NCBI GenBank assembly: GCA_028538565.1
Contig: JAPQWN010000001.1
Span: 38,208,001-38,272,000, forward strand
Origin: Umbellularia californica
Taxonomy: Eukaryota > Streptophyta > Magnoliopsida > Laurales > Lauraceae
Length of the DNA: 64,000 nt
Direction of reading: 5' to 3'
The stretch's first letter is position 1. Every line of letters begins with the position of its first letter. Below, piece by piece: positions 1 to 9,986 of this stretch. Below the pieces are notes generated by a model. It had not been told where the DNA came from. It ran no database searches and saw only the letters and a program-made list of their open reading frames with translations. A program made the position numbers and the translations under genes.

Positions 1-1
1 A

Positions 2-2821
2 GTTGACCAGGCGTGGCAACATGGTGTTGATGTGGATGGAAAAAAGAGTAAAATTAAATGCAATTATTGTGGTAAGGTTGTAACTGGGGGAATCACTAGA
101 TTGAAGGAACACTTGGCACATAAATCAGGAAATGTGGCAAAGTGTACCAAGGTATCCCCAGAGTTAAAGAAGGAAATGCAAGCATTATTAAATGCAGGGA
201 AGCAAAAAAAAAAGTAGTAACTGAGAAAAGGAGAGAGGCAGAGTTGAAGCAAGAAACATGTTGGTTAGGGCAGTTGGGAAATTCTTCTTCGATGGAGCCA
301 TTGCATCAAATAAGGCAACTTCACCCTATTTGAAGACCATGTTGGATGCTGCTGCATAACATGGTCCGGGTATAAAGCCACCCACACCGTATGAGATTGG
401 CCACTACTATGTTGAAGAGGAATATAAAGAGACGATGGATTGGGTGAATACCTTTAAGCGGATCTGGATAGAAAGGGGTTGCACACTCAAGTGTGATGGG
501 TGGATTACCATCACTAGACGGTTCCTATTGAATTTTTTAGTATATTCATCTTTAGGGACTGTTTTTATTTGATCGGTTGACGCAACCGAGTACGTCAAAG
601 ATGCGATGTACTTGAATAAGCTTTTCAATGAGGTAATTGAGGATATTGGGGCAGAATGTGTTGTTCAGATCATCACAGACAATGATGCAAGCATGAAGAA
701 GGCAGGAATGATACTCATGCAGCAAAGGCCCAATATTTTTTGGTCTCCATGTGCTGCACATTGCTTGGATTTAATGATTGAAGACATTGCTAAGAGGAAA
801 ATGATAAAAGGTGTGATATTGAAGGCAAAAAAGATCACTAATTTTATCTATCAATCAAACAGGCTCATAGCAATGATGAAGAAATATACGGACAACCATG
901 AGCTACTACGGCCCGGCATTACAAGATTTGCCACCCACTTTATAGCTTTAGAAAGCCTCTTTATAAATACAGAGGAGGGCTACACCAACTATTTACATCA
1001 CAAGAATGGTTGGAATCAAAGTGGGGGAAGAAGCCAACACCCCAAGCAAAGGAAGTTGTAAAGATTGTACAATCTAAGAGATATTGGCCATTTGTTGGTG
1101 AGACCTTAAAGGTTTTAGAGCCTTTGATAAAGGTCCTTCGGTTGGCCGATGGAGATGACAAGCCTACAATGGGCTTCTTGTATGAGGCCGTAGCTCGAGC
1201 TAAGTTAGCCATACAAGCAAATTCCAAATACAACAAGGCTTATTGGAAGATCATCGACAAACGTTGGGAAAACCAACTCCATCACGACTTGCATGCTGCA
1301 GGTAAAGAATCACAGACTGAGATTGCATTTCTAACTATTGTTAAATTGTGATTTTATCTCTCTAAATTAATATACTATGCAGGTTATTTCTTCAACCCAC
1401 AGTATCGATACAATGAAAATGAAGACAGAAGCTTAACAGATGAGATACGTGTAGGTCTAAAAAATGTTATTGAAAAACTTGCTGCGAATGAGGATGATGC
1501 ATGTGAGGCTATTAACCAAGTAAGTGTAATGGACTAAGTAATGGGTACCTTTTTTCTAGCATAAAGAGTTAGTTCATCCTTATTTTATTTATGGTATATC
1601 CCAGATTGATATCTACAATGAAGCCTTTGGTAGTTTTGGGACACCGACCGCCAGACAAGCTATCATGAAGTCATTTCCAGGTAAAGATCATGGTAATTTC
1701 ATTCATTCTACGTCAGTTTAAAAGTTGAGTCATGTATGATTTAATTAATAAATATACTTCCATTTTATTTTCAGCTGAGTGGTGGTTAAACAACGGAGAA
1801 AGTGCTCCAATATTAAGGAAAATAGCAATGAAAGTCCTTAGTCAAACAACTACATCATCAAATTGTGAGAGGAATTGGAGCACCTTTTCATTCATTCACA
1901 CTAAAGTGAGAAATCGGCTGACGATGCAAAAGTTGAACAAATTGGTGTATATACATTACAACATTAAGCTCTGCAACAGACAAAGAAGGAGAGAGTTTGA
2001 GGACCAAACAGATTACTTCTGCCCAATCAATCTGAACTATATTTTTTCAGAGAATGATGATGTGTTGGCACAATGGATAGAAGAGGTAGAAGAGCCAGTG
2101 CTAGATCATGATGAACAGATTGGTGATATGGTCCAGCATTTGACTGGGGAAAGGCCGGAGCCAATGAGAGATGTCGAGCGCCTACGCGAGATAAATCTTA
2201 CCCATCAACGAAAGGCGTGGGGTCGACCCTCAGGAGATGCGAGATGAGGTTGATGAGGATGATGACACTAGCATCGGCAGTACTAGCTCATCTTCAGATG
2301 TGCCGCATGATTCTAGTGAGGATGACAATGGTAATGGTGGTGGAGATGGTGGTGATGTACTACCACCCCACATGATGGAGACAGTAGAACATTTTCCTTC
2401 TTCTAGTAACATAGACCCGACCCGTGGGTACCGGAGAATTGTCCCACCAACCGAATCATCACATGCATGTGCTAGTGGTAATCGATATGGCGGGGGAGAG
2501 GGCACTAGTGGTGGTGATGTTGGCCACCAATAAGTCATGTATGGTGACTACTATGTATTACATCCACATCAGCACCTTGAACTTCCCCATGAATTTTATC
2601 GGTAGTACCAAGACTACCCTCAGTCATCTCAGTCTACTAATGACTCGGCCTCACTTTATGAAGCAATCTTCATTCCTCAACCATATCCACATGCACAACA
2701 ACCTTATGGGCACTATGGGAGTGGAGGTTGTGTAACGCAACAATTTGGTGCCTTCTACCCTTCAAGAAATGATGATGATGATGATAATATCGAGCCAGGC
2801 CGCCACTCGTTCTGGCATTAG
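2..2821 (+). pseudogene. hAT-family transposase (BED finger, DUF659, hAT dimerisation), pseudogene
   Basis: hAT transposases bind the element ends and cut and paste it in the nucleus. Visible in order: a BED-type zinc finger (about 56-160: CNYCGK, then RLKEHLAHK and a last C); a DUF659-like core (480-960, with CDGW, TDNDASM, CAAHCLDL); a long helical part (1000-1680); the hAT C-terminal dimerisation motif (1775-1960, SNCERNWSTFSFIHTK); then an acidic, Tyr/Gln-rich tail ending RHSFWH at 2821. Three introns with GT-AG ends fit the frame: 1302-1382, 1520-1604 and 1681-1774. The gene is broken: frameshifts near 217 (poly-A run), 250, 1000 and 2220, and in-frame stops at 357, 571, 2531 and 2603. 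The true start lies left of the window. Family assignment is firm; activity is very unlikely. Confidence 0.85.
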
Positions 2822-3106
2822 GCACATGCACTAACTCTATTAGTATTTATTGCTTGGTTGTAGACTTTAAATGTTAACACTATTAGTTTGCCCAAAATTA
2901 TGGTTGCATTATGTCAATTTTATGATATTTTAGGTTATTTTAGTATATAAATCGATACAGCAATGATACATGATATTATAACTTGAGGGGACCGTTATTT
3001 TGCTTTGAAGTGTGCACTAATGGAAAAAAACATTATTTTCTATCATTTTATAATATTCTGGATTTTTTGGATATTTTTTTGGATTTTTTTGGGGTCAAAT
3101 AAAAAT

Positions 3107-3192
3107 TCGCTCCGCAATGGTCCGCGATGACCGCGAACCGCGATAACCGCGAGCCACGATGCAATGACCGCGACCCTCGATTTTGAACCATG
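3107..3192. repeat. hAT subterminal CCGCGA repeats and terminal inverted repeat
   Basis: Within about 80 bp the motif ACCGCGA/CCGCGAT occurs at least five times (for example 3122, 3130, 3136, 3144, 3166), between A/T-rich flanks, and ends in GATTTTGAACCATG. Short subterminal motifs next to the ends are the usual transposase binding sites of hAT elements, so this is probably the right-end binding array. The left end is not in the window to confirm it. Confidence 0.55.
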
Positions 3193-4609
3193 GCGGTGAG
3201 GTATAAATATTTCCTCGGTAACCATAAAACACAACGGATCATCATAATTAAACAAGCGGTACAATATAACATTTCAGAATATGCACATCTTTCTTTTCTA
3301 TAGTTTAAGTTTAGCAAAAGATAACAAAAGTATATTAATTAATGGCTTCTAACAAAACCTAAGCCAAAAGAGAATAAGTACGAACTAACCAAAGTATGAA
3401 GGCACTCATGTGCTGGTCATGACGACAATACTGTCGACACACAACTCGTACTCACCATCAGACTAAACTGCCTGAAGCGACGCCTCCACTTTCCCAAAGT
3501 TAGATGTACCCGGTACCTATGCACCAAGTGCAACATCAGACACGACGATCGGCATGCAGATATAAATATAAAACATCAACAGATATGTAGAACGAATCAG
3601 AGTAAACGAGTAGACAAAATCATATGAAATGCATAGTGTTTTGATCATAAGAAATACATAGCATTCGAATCATAAACATACTATCAAAGTAGGCGGTCCA
3701 CATATGCTAATTACCACAGGATAGTGTCATTGCCCTCCCTCACTCACATTGAGTTGTGGTGGAGATATAAATAGTTTGGGATCATAACCTTTCAATCAAA
3801 GTGTTCAAAGTGGTGTCCATTACACCAAATCTGAACTGCAGACGGTCTTCTTGGGCTCATGCAGCTCGGGCCCTGTGGGCTCTAGCCCAATCTTACCTCG
3901 AGGTTCTAAATTCAAGTCCTCACATAGGTGGTGCCCCAACTGTGTTGAACGTTAACAGCTGAGTGGTGCCTGACACAAGAAATCCTAAACAAATATCGGT
4001 GAGGGGCTAGGCTTTCTTGCGCGAACAAGATTCAACAATATTAGAGATACTACTTTATTCCAAATCAAATCAAACTTCAAACAAACTTCAATAGTAGCTC
4101 TCTTCAAGCCTTACAATCAAAGTCCCCTAGCCTCAACACTTCAACCAAACCTCAAACAAACGGAACATCAAAAGGGATCCTAAGTCCATCATCTAAGTTC
4201 TCAACGTGATCCCCAAACAAAGTAAAGCAAACAGATCTATTGAACATGTTCGTTACATGTAGATAGTACCAGACGGTACAATGTAGAATCAAAAGTGATA
4301 GACAATCCAATCCTAAGTCAATTGTTATCCCCGAAGTCTCGTACAACTCTACTCAGTTAACGAAAGGAATTAGGGTTCGCGATACCCGGACAGAACCTCT
4401 TCGTGCATAGATATAAAAAGGGTATCCCGTTGTCCCATTCCGTTCAAGATTGAGATGAATTGAAACTTGAGAAAACAAAAATAACTACGAGGAATCATCG
4501 GCTCAAAACGCTCCTCGTACAAAGTCAAATGAGCCCAAAAAGGTAGCCAAGGTTCCACTTAAGTCCATCCAGTTCTAAGTCAAAGAAGGCCTTAAGAAAT
4601 AACCCCAGT

Positions 4610-4790
4610 TCATCCGGTCGACATTAAACAGGGTCGGTCGACCTCATTCATAGCCGGTTGACATCCAGTCGATTGGATACACAGTCAGAGTTGAAACATA
4701 AATGGGAATTGGCTAAGTTGTTAGGCTTCAAGAAGCCTGACTAAATACCAGTGCTGCCAGTTGACCGGGTGACCCCACTCGGTCAAGCGC
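4610..4790 (-). repeat. Palindrome cluster with GTCGAC core (C2 LTR)
   Basis: Variants of CCGGTCGACCGG recur: TCCGGTCGACA (4613), GGTCGGTCGACC (4631), GCCGGTTGACA (4652), CAGTCGATTGG (4665), TTGACCGGGTGACC (near 4760) and CTCGGTCAAG. They lie about 320 bp into the putative LTR intron that begins at the minus-strand donor at 5120. Confidence 0.6.
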
Positions 4791-6131
4791 GTGGCTTAAG
4801 AAAACAGAATCAAGCTTATGTAACCGAATTGAGTTGGGGAGAAACTCCCTTTTCATCCACACCTGCAGACAAACACAAGAATAGGGCCTAGCCCTCTCCA
4901 CATACATCCATAACCCCTCTCATTAAGTCCATCATCTAATATCCATCCAACCAATCTAACCATCCAATTAAAAATCCATTTCATTAAACAATTAAATATA
5001 ATTATCATGTTTTCTAAAATCAAAGACATCAATGAGCATGTGGTGATCTAAATCACCATTAAATCATCGAATCAAAGGAGAAACAAACATATCTAAGAAT
5101 ATATATAAATATCTACTTGCCTTTGGTTGAAAATGCCCAAATCCACAAATCTTAGCTCCATAGCGCAACAAACCAAACCTAAGGGATAATTAGTAAAATA
5201 AAACTAAATTAAAATATAAAACTAAAATATGGAAAGCTCTAAGCTATCTTAATACAACTCCACACCCAAAGTATATTAACCCAAACCTAAGGGAAAAGAG
5301 GGGCTTACCAAACAGTGAAGGGAATGGAGTGGTGGCTAGCAAATTGAGGATGAGATGCTCGCAGGGTCCACGTGGAGATGATGGTGATCATCGGAGGTTG
5401 TGGGGCCCACTTGATCAGTGGCCCACTGATTAGTGGTGATGGAGGGTCATGGTGGTCCATTGACAAGAAGAATGAAGAAGATATAATGAAAGGAAGAAAG
5501 ACAGAATGAGAGAAAGAATGGGAGAGAATTAGAGAGAGGGAGATGATGACATGGTGAGGTGGGTGGGAGAAAAAGTCAACTCATGTTGACAGTGAGTGGA
5601 AAGAAAGAAATTGGAATGGTGGGGTGGGTTAGTCATAGTAAGACCCTGACCCGAGTGACCCCGATTAGTACTAATTAAGTCGCGTGTTAGTGCTAAGCGT
5701 GTTTGGTAGAACTTGACTAAGTTGGATTAGTATAGTCCTTGTTATAGCTTTGGGAATTTTTAAGTGCTTGTGTTTAGTGTGGCCATTTGGGGGTTCCCTT
5801 TTGATAGCTTTGCGTTATTTTGGGAATTACCCGAGATCCCGATGACTTGTATGCCTACCCCGTTTTACTTGTCCCGCTAATCCCTACATGTTGATCCTGT
5901 ACCTGTCCGGAACCCCGAAACCCGGTTTTCTTGCATTGAGGGCAAAATAGTCATTTTACATGAAATCTGTACCAAAACTTGATATTCCCGAAACCCATGA
6001 AACATATACTTTTTGGAAACTAGATATTTCGGTGATCACTTTTCTCTTCTTCGTCGAACTCGTTCGAGATCCCGAAAGTAGTGATTTCAGCCCAAAGAAG
6101 TTTCTAGGTGATGGAGCCCACACCCATTGTC

Positions 6132-6582
6132 TTTAAATAGAGAACCCATCCTCCATTCTCTCTTTTTCCAGCACAAGAGCAACTGAACCTAGGGTTTCCT
6201 CTCATTTCTCTTCTCCTTGCTTCTCCACCACCAAATCACCACCAACCTTGCATCTTTTGAGAAATGGAGATCACCGCCCTCTTCCCCTCCTTGCAAGCTT
6301 CTCTTTAATACCATTTGTAGAAGAATCTGCTCATTTCAGGACCCTCTTTGAGCTCACCTTGTCTATTTGGAGAACCTACAAGAAAGCTTCCTCCCTAATC
6401 TCTTAGATATGTGTTCTTCAAGTCTTGGGAGAGCTCCTTTTTCATTATTGAGAGTTATCTCCTCTTGTTTCTTGGTTTGACCAATTCTAGGGTTTGCATT
6501 TGGGGTTTTTTTGGTGTAGATTGCATCCTTGGCTTGGAAGAGTGGTCTAGTAGCTTGATTTCTTGTCTAGAGACCTTGAGGC
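6132..6582 (+). promoter_or_regulatory. A1 LTR promoter, CT-rich leader and GC-type donor site
   Basis: TTTAAATA at 6132 is the TATA-like box, followed by a CT-rich leader (about 6150-6330) typical of an LTR transcript start. The leader ends at TTGAG|GCAAGTGG, a good match to a GC-type 5' splice site with GC at 6581-6582. In A2 the same position reads GAGGTAAGTGG, the canonical GT form. TATA equivalents are visible in A2 (TATATATAG, 12240), the B-type solo LTR (TATATAA, 38031) and A' (minus strand, 35777-35788). Short ATG frames in the leader are not conserved. Confidence 0.5.
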
Positions 6583-6984
6583 AAGTGGATTGAATGGATG
6601 GTTTAGTTTTCAATGATTTCCAAGATATATATGTTTGATTTATTACTTCATTAATGCCTTGTTTTACTTACATTCAATGTGATTTTAATGCTATTGGAAA
6701 GAAGTTGGTTGACTCATTTATTGTTTATGGAAAGGTGAATTGTATCTCCCCATCCTTATGTCTTATTTTGTTTTAAATGAGTTCTTGTGAATATGGTTTT
6801 CTTCTCTTTTCTTTGTGATTGAATGTGGAAAAGAATGGAGGTGAATGTATGGATGTTGTGAGGAGTTTTGATAGGGATTGAAAGAGGTTTTGGATGCCCA
6901 AATTTGATAGAAGAAATGGAGCTCAAGAGAGTGGTAAGAAGTGGAAAGGAGGAGGAGCAGAACTGTCCCGGAACCAGTTTCTGG

Positions 6985-7230
6985 ATAGTTCGCTCGAGCG
7001 AAGTATCCAGAAAGGGTTTCAAATCATTCCAGTGGACAGTTCGTTCGAGCGTACCTTATATCGTTCGAGCGAAGCCTCCCAGAGCTCATTCCAGAGAATG
7101 GCTGGCTCAAGCGCATGAATCGTTCGCTCGTGCCATCCTGAACTGGGCAGGTCCGCTCGAGCGAACCCTCCCAGAAGGCCATTCCAGAGAGCACGTCGCT
7201 CGAGCGAACTCTAGGTCCGCTCGAGCGATG
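6985..7230. repeat. Palindrome cluster, TTCGCTCGAGCGAA type (A1 LTR)
   Basis: About eight copies of a palindrome with core GCTCGAGCG lie in 245 bp. The perfect 14-mer TTCGCTCGAGCGAA is at 6989-7002; variants follow near 7041, 7060, 7103, 7120, 7152, 7195 and 7215. Spacers of 10-40 bp contain words such as TTCCAGAGA and CCCAGA but are not a simple tandem unit. The block begins about 400 bp after the donor-like site. Confidence 0.8.
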
Positions 7231-7830
7231 TGTGTTGTTTTCCTGGGGTTGTTTGGAAGCAAAGAATGAAAGATCTTAAGTATTGAGAGAGCTTATTTGG
7301 CATCCCTATTGTGAAGAGAGTACTTATAACCATTGTTTGAAATCCATCTGAGGAAGAAACCATAATCACAAGGAATTCGTTGAAGTTTGGAGAATCTCAA
7401 AGTGCATAAGCAACTAGAATGTCTTCAAATTCAAGGAGTACCAAGTTTCTTATTAAATAGGCATTCGAGATCCCTATTCACTTTGAAATCCCCATTCACC
7501 TTGAATTAGTTTTTAACCCCGATATTTTGAAAGTCTATTTCAACTGTTTATTCCAGAAATTTATGAATTATGATTTATCAATTCCGAAAGCATTGTATTT
7601 GTACTTGCACCCTTTTTATTAGTCCTGAAATGCATGCCCGGCATGATATGATAGATGTACCCTTGAGTACCACGTCTTGCCCGCTTATAGTCTTGCACTG
7701 GATTTGTTTTATACATGTCTCGATTTATGTAATTTAACCTATGAGTCGGCACCACTAAGCTTGAATGACCTTATCGGTCTGATCTGCCGACTTGGAGATC
7801 CCTTCCTGTCCCCCCAGCTGCAGCATGGAT

Positions 7831-7950
7831 CCCGATACCCGATTTAGTAACCGTGGTCCCTTCCCGATACCCGGTTCGCTCTCGTGGTTCCCGATATCCG
7901 GTTCGCTACCGTGATTTCCGACACCCGGTTTGCTACCGTGGTCCCGTCCT
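7831..7950 (+). repeat. Short tandem repeats, CCCGATACCCGG..ACCGTGG (A1 LTR)
   Basis: Four degenerate copies of a 27-32 bp unit start near 7831, 7863, 7890 and 7918. Each joins a CCCGATACCCGG-like half to a GCTACCGTGGT-like half. Equivalent blocks occur in A2 (13950-14045), A' (33822-33950, reverse) and the 3' LTR of element A (46010-46130, reverse), so the array is a fixed part of family A LTRs. Confidence 0.65.
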
Positions 7951-8235
7951 GTATTATTGTATATGTATATGTAAATTGGTTGCACCTCCTCACTTCGGTG
8001 ACTGAGGTCAACACCCGATACTCTTGTCACTTCGGTGATAGAGGATTTAGCTTCTTGTGGATGCCATCTTGACTGTTTCCCGATTTCCTTGATTACCTTA
8101 CATGTTTTGTGACTGCATATGCGTTTTAATTAAATGATTCATTTACTTCTTGAAAGTCATTATTTAAACAGGTTTATATGTTTTCCAAGGTAAAGGTTTT
8201 TATTATCAAATGTTTATATCTTTTCACCCACCTGC

Positions 8236-8369
8236 CAGACCATCGTGTCTGACCCTTTGCTTTGGTACTCAGATCCCGTTGTCGGTTATGCCGAGGAGGA
8301 GCCAGAGGAGGCGGTCTGAGAACCCCAACCGGTAGTTGAGTGGCGTGCCGACGATGTTATGTAAACATC
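8236..8369 (+). other. Acceptor, acidic 31-codon frame and paired hairpins (A1 LTR)
   Basis: A hairpin CAGAC-CATCGT-GTCTG (8236-8251) is followed by a CAG acceptor-like site ending at 8272, then a 31-codon frame (8272-8364) rich in Glu that ends ..EWRADDVM and stop. The stop codon lies in a hairpin GATGTT-ATGTA-AACATC (8353-8369). The same order and frame length recur in the other A and B copies. In A1 the frame has an internal TGA, there is no start codon, and an upstream TGA would be in frame after splicing, so an RNA role fits better than a peptide. Confidence 0.5.
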
Positions 8370-8926
8370 TGGTTGCCGAGATCGAAAATTTTGGGGGTGT
8401 CTTTAATTGATATTTTGGTGGATATTGTTTTGTCTATATTGGCCTTTGTTGGCCTCTATTTTTTTTGGGAAATGTAATTAAATGATATATGCTCAAACTT
8501 TAACAGTACTTTTGGGTTACGCTTTAGAACATTGCTCATTCTGATACTCGTTATCTTAAATGTAAGCAGTCTTGTTATTTTGGAAATAAATTACATGCTT
8601 GATTTGCTACATGCTTCCGCAATTTAACAAAGTATTCATGATGTTGTTGAGATATCCTCACCGCGGACACCTGTGGGAAATCACGTACACGGGTGATGTG
8701 TGTTCTTTATTATCCCGTGTGCGTTGGGCATTAACCATACCTATGATCTCTTTTTAGTCCCGATCCCGGATTGGTCCCCAAACCCGGTCCGGGGTCGCGA
8801 CAGTCATGCTGGCAGCAAAGGAGGAAAATAATAAAAAAAAAAAAAAGAAAGAGAGGGAGAAATGGTGGAATGGGTGAGATGAGTGAGATGAATGAGGAAG
8901 GTGGTTACTCACGTGGGCAGTGAGTG

Positions 8927-8928
<2 letters not shown>

Positions 8929-8974
<46 letters not shown>
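8929..8974. repeat. (GA)n microsatellite
   Basis: An uninterrupted GA dinucleotide run of about 23 units inside the GA-rich strand of the reverse C2 LTR (its CT-rich leader in sense). Confidence 0.95.
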
Positions 8975-8977
<3 letters not shown>

Positions 8978-9986
8978 GTGGAATGGGTGGATGCTCAGTC
9001 ACGTTGGCAGGGTGGGTGAAGTGAGAGATAGAATGAGAGGATGGGATGGGTGGGGGAGCTTGATCATGTGGGCAGCAAGAAGAATGAGGGAGGAAGAGAA
9101 ATAAAGAAAGAAAAATAGAGGAAGAAAGAGAGAAACAGTGAAGGGGGAAAATGGGGAAAAACAGAGAGGTGGAGAGGTGGGTCTCGGCGGTGGCAGCAAT
9201 GATGGGGGAGTCCGGCGGTAGTGCAGGTGGGTTCGGCGGTGACGGAAATGGGCCGGAGATGATGGGGCAGCAAGGAGCTTGGAAGAGGGAGAGAGATGGA
9301 TGAGAGATGAGAGCTGAAATGAGATGAGAGAGTGGAGAAGAGAGGGAAGAAAGAGAGCTTGGTGGTGATCGCCGGAGATGAGGGGAGCTCGGCGACGGAG
9401 GCAACACGCCATGAGGGAGGGAGAACGTGAGAGAAGAGATGAGAGAAGAAGAGGGATTAGGGGTTGTTGTGTGGCTGCTATGTGGAGTGAATGAAAAGAG
9501 GGAGGGGGGGTTTGACCTAGTAAAGGAAAAGGGGAAAGAGGAAATGGGTGGGGGGTTTTGCACGTGGGATAAAGAAGGGGGGGCGTATGATGGGAGTGAG
9601 GTGGGGCTCACATGGGATTAGATTAGGTGGGGGGTGGGGTTTGACTTTGGGAAATTAATAAAATAACTTAAGTAGGTTCGGGTCAGGTCAGGTTTTGGGT
9701 TCGAGGGTCCGGATCAAGATGCAACAGAAGGACAAAGTTTAAGAAATTAGGTAATCTACCCGAGGTGCCAAAATCACGAGAAGCGGAAAATACTAAAGAG
9801 CCCTCAGAACTAACCGGAGATAGCAACACACACCCGTACTGTACCCAAACAGGCTCGGATCTCAACCCAACTTCGTACGAGCGATCCAAATGGTTAATCG
9901 GACCTATTTGGCTTATATACGAGCTTCATTAGCTAAAAGCACAATTAACTAGACTAATTAAAACCTTGGAGTTTCAGGATGTTACA

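Larger units (their letters stand above)
1..3192 (+). mobile_element. hAT DNA transposon, 3' portion, decayed
   Basis: The element enters from the left edge and holds a broken transposase gene (2-2821), an A/T-rich tail (2822-3106) with no gene, and a GC-rich subterminal block (3107-3192). I place the right end at about 3191-3192, because sequence from 3193 (GCGGTGAGGTATAAATATTT) resembles a stretch near 41278 inside an unrelated LTR copy (GCTGTGAGGATATAATATTT). The element therefore seems to have jumped into an LTR of that family. The predicted terminus on the minus strand is CATGGTTCAAAATC. An 8-bp target duplication (perhaps GCGGTGAG) cannot be tested because the left end is outside the window. 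Confidence 0.75.
5637..8802 (+). mobile_element. Solo LTR A1, gypsy family A (chromodomain type)
   Basis: A 3166-bp LTR beginning AGTAAGACCC (expected TGTAAGACCC, first base changed) and ending GGGGTCGCGACA, flanked by a 5-bp duplication gtcat. It is collinear with A2 (11737-14933), the reverse copy A' (32959-36290) and the 3' LTR of element A (37510-59097), whose interior codes for a chromodomain Ty3/gypsy polyprotein. No interior or second LTR is present, so LTR-LTR recombination has left a solo copy. It contains a TATA-like box, CT-rich leader, donor-like site, palindrome cluster, short tandem repeats and the acceptor/hairpin module, listed separately. Confidence 0.85.
3193..9986 (-). mobile_element. 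C-type gypsy LTR copy (C2), reverse, split by solo LTR A1
   Basis: Read on the minus strand it starts TGTAACATCC at 9986 and runs to the hAT insertion at 3193; the rest lies left of the hAT. It shares layout with the C solo LTR at 41177-45931: a GA-rich strand (CT-rich leader on the sense strand), a donor-like AGGCAAGTAGA on the minus strand at 5120, and a palindrome cluster. It is split at 5637-8802 by solo LTR A1, which has a perfect 5-bp duplication gtcat (5632-5636 and 8803-8807). No coding sequence is supported; long minus-strand frames at 8754-9611 are Ser/Pro low-complexity. Family assignment is by layout and short matches. Confidence 0.55.

Noticed and set aside
6985..7230. Repeat-spacer pattern resembling a CRISPR array
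   Set aside because: The repeats are degenerate palindromes with uneven spacers in a plant LTR; no cas-like gene and no leader.
8754..9611. 285-codon minus-strand frame rich in Ser, Pro and Leu
   Set aside because: It lies on the CT-rich strand of the C2 LTR leader and spans the (GA)n tract; composition alone explains the open frame and no domain is seen.
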